Source: Ignavibacteria bacterium | GTDB taxonomy: Bacteria; Bacteroidota; Ignavibacteria; Tepidaquicellales; Tepidaquicellaceae | DNA length: 64,000 nt | Assembly: GCA_019187405.1 (NCBI GenBank) | Contig: JABAQZ010000014.1 | Span: 1 to 64,000 of the forward strand | Direction: 5' to 3' | Shown: positions 62,774 through 64,000 of the stretch, in pieces | Position numbering within the stretch: the stretch's first letter is position 1 | Layout: each line of letters begins with the position of its first letter | Made by a program: the position numbers and the translations under genes | The notes under the pieces: generated by a model | Told to the model about the DNA's origin: nothing | Database searches by the model: none | What the model saw: only the letters and a program-made list of their open reading frames with translations

Positions 62774-64000
62774 ATGGAAACAAAGACTTCTCATGAGATA
62801 AAGAGAAGATATATGAATTTTGACAGGAAGAGTTATGATAATGAAACTCTTCTGACATTATACAAATCGATCGTACTTCCGAGAATGATAGAAGAGAAGA
62901 TGCTTCTGCTTCTTAGAAAGGGAAAAATATCCAAATGGTTTTCCGGAATAGGACAGGAAGCAATATCTGTCGGAGTAACCTTAGCTCTCGATGAAGATGA
63001 ATATATACTGCCGATGCATAGAAATCTCGGAGTTTTTACTTCTCGCAATTTGCCATTAGACAGGTTATTCAAACAGCTTCAGGGAAAATACAACGGATTT
63101 TCAAAAGGGCGCGAACGCTCTTTTCATTTCGGCACAAATGAGCATCACATAGTCGGAATGATTTCACATCTCGGACCGCAGATGGGAATTGCAGACGGAA
63201 TTGCGCTTGCTCATAAGTTAAAAAAAGAAGATAAAGTTACGGCAGTGTTTTCCGGTGACGGTGGTACCAGCGAAGGAGATTTTCATGAGGCTCTTAATGT
63301 AGCTGCTGTTTGGAATCTTCCGGTAATTTTTGTGATTGAAAATAATGCATACGGTTTGTCAACGCCAATTGACGAACAGTATAAATGCAGTGACCTTACG
63401 GATAAAGGAGTAGGCTACGGAATGGAAGCATTGCAAATTGACGGGAATAATATTCTCACCGTATATGATACGATTAAAACTTATTCAGACTCGATTAAAA
63501 ATAATCAGAGACCTGTACTCCTCGAATGTAAAACTTTCAGAATGAGAGGACACGAAGAAGCTTCGGGAACAAAGTACGTACCCAAAGAACTCTTTGAAGA
63601 ATGGGCTAAAAAAGATCCGGTTGTTAATTATGAAAACTATCTGCTTGAAGAAGGGATTTTAAACAAGGAACTTATTGCTTCGATTAGAAATAAATTCAAA
63701 GCGGAAATTGAAAAAGCATTGGACGCTGCATTCAATGAGTCAGAAGCAGTATCTGATTCTTCAAAAGAGCTGAAAGACGTTTATGCGCCATTTAATCAGA
63801 AAATAATTTATCCTCAAACAGAAAAAAAATCATCCAAAAGATTTGTCGATGCAGTATCTGACGGGCTAAAACAATCATTGAAGAAGTATGACAATCTCGT
63901 TTTAATGGGTCAGGATATTGCCGAATACGGAGGAGTGTTTAAAGTTACCGAAAATTTTTATTCTGAATTCGGCAAGGAAAGAATCAGAAACACACCGCTT
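62774..64000 (+). CDS. 2-oxoacid dehydrogenase E1, fused alpha/beta, 5' part
   Basis: From ATG at 62774 the frame is open to the end of the window (409 codons, no stop codon). The alpha part has GIGQEAISVGVTLAL-like (IGQEAISVGVTLALDEDE), HRNLGVF, a TPP motif GDGGTSEGDFHEALN, ENNAYGLSTPIDEQ, and ECKTFRMRGHEEASG. The beta part begins around residue 355 (KRFVDAVSDGLKQSLKKYDNLVLMGQDIAEYGGVFKVTENF), so both subunits are fused, as in many Bacteroidota branched-chain E1 proteins. It decarboxylates 2-oxoisovalerate or a similar acid to feed E2. E2, E3 and substrate specificity lie beyond the window. Confidence 0.88.
   Translation, partial: METKTSHEIKRRYMNFDRKSYDNETLLTLYKSIVLPRMIEEKMLLLLRKGKISKWFSGIGQEAISVGVTLALDEDEYILPMHRNLGVFTSRNLPLDRLFKQLQGKYNGFSKGRERSFHFGTNEHHIVGMISHLGPQMGIADGIALAHKLKKEDKVTAVFSGDGGTSEGDFHEALNVAAVWNLPVIFVIENNAYGLSTPIDEQYKCSDLTDKGVGYGMEALQIDGNNILTVYDTIKTYSDSIKNNQRPVLLECKTFRMRGHEEASGTKYVPKELFEEWAKKDPVVNYENYLLEEGILNKELIASIRNKFKAEIEKALDAAFNESEAVSDSSKELKDVYAPFNQKIIYPQTEKKSSKRFVDAVSDGLKQSLKKYDNLVLMGQDIAEYGGVFKVTENFYSEFGKERIRNTPL

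Noticed and set aside
1-64000. tRNA, rRNA, riboswitch, prophage or replication origin
   Set aside because: I looked for tRNA T-arm patterns, rRNA cores, long structured leaders, phage genes and DnaA boxes by eye and saw none. A covariance-model scan would be the proper test.

Overview
The window (about 35-37% GC by eye) looks like chromosome from a member of the Bacteroidota/Chlorobiota side of the tree, most likely Ignavibacteria. Four secreted proteins end in a type IX secretion (T9SS) type A sorting domain with the 'YPNPFNP' signature. Most genes lack a Shine-Dalgarno sequence, and bacillithiol synthesis (BshA) is present. This placement is an inference from protein signatures; no rRNA or tRNA gene was found.

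Layout. 1-3300: a wrecked REP-associated transposase with its palindromes, a T9SS-sorted SBBP-repeat protein and a non-coding stretch of interspersed repeats. 3310-12253: mixed housekeeping genes (AtuA-like protein, decayed HicAB pair, TPR lipoprotein, threonine dehydrogenase, EamA transporter, PEGA and PQQ-propeller proteins, cyclic-2,3-DPG-synthetase-like GTPase, BshA). 12388-13175: a second transposase framed by inverted repeats. 13185-19213 (minus strand): dihydropyrimidinase, NCS1 permease, diheme cytochrome, HAD-like protein and class III aminotransferase, a probable pyrimidine/beta-alanine catabolic block; a malonate/methylmalonate-semialdehyde dehydrogenase lies further on at 36722. 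19296-19983: an IS200-like transposase with three palindromes. 19980-38182: DUF1028 protein, RtcB, DUF2130 protein, nitroreductase, ECF sigma/anti-sigma pair, Ppk1, half-length CarB, a ferric-type ABC transporter, PIG-L deacetylase and MmsA.

The main feature is 38346-56260. An NtrB/NtrC-like pair is followed by a good sigma-54 (-24/-12) promoter at 41059-41074, then thirteen same-strand reading frames of a respiratory locus, closed by a terminator at 56220-56260. The locus encodes a degenerate receiver, a 19-heme membrane-anchored cytochrome with a b-type cytochrome partner, a Rieske/cytochrome b/11-heme complex, three tetraheme cytochromes, and two tandem copies of an outer-membrane module (beta-barrel porin, 14-heme cytochrome, 7-heme lipoprotein). 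I count 84 heme-c attachment motifs in nine proteins. The natural reading is an electron route from the menaquinol pool through the periplasm and across the outer membrane. The Rieske/cytochrome b part departs from textbook bc complexes in three ways: a missing heme ligand, PGWY instead of PEWY, and no conventional start codon before the Tat motif of the Rieske protein.

56359-64000: a T9SS-sorted subtilase, a methyltransferase, ferritin, a T9SS-sorted Ycf48-like propeller protein, and the start of a fused 2-oxoacid dehydrogenase E1 that runs off the window.

Several genes look broken or split (transposase at 226, hicA, the anti-sigma gene at 25910, carB at 30299, the Rieske 5' end). Each could be real decay or an assembly/consensus error.
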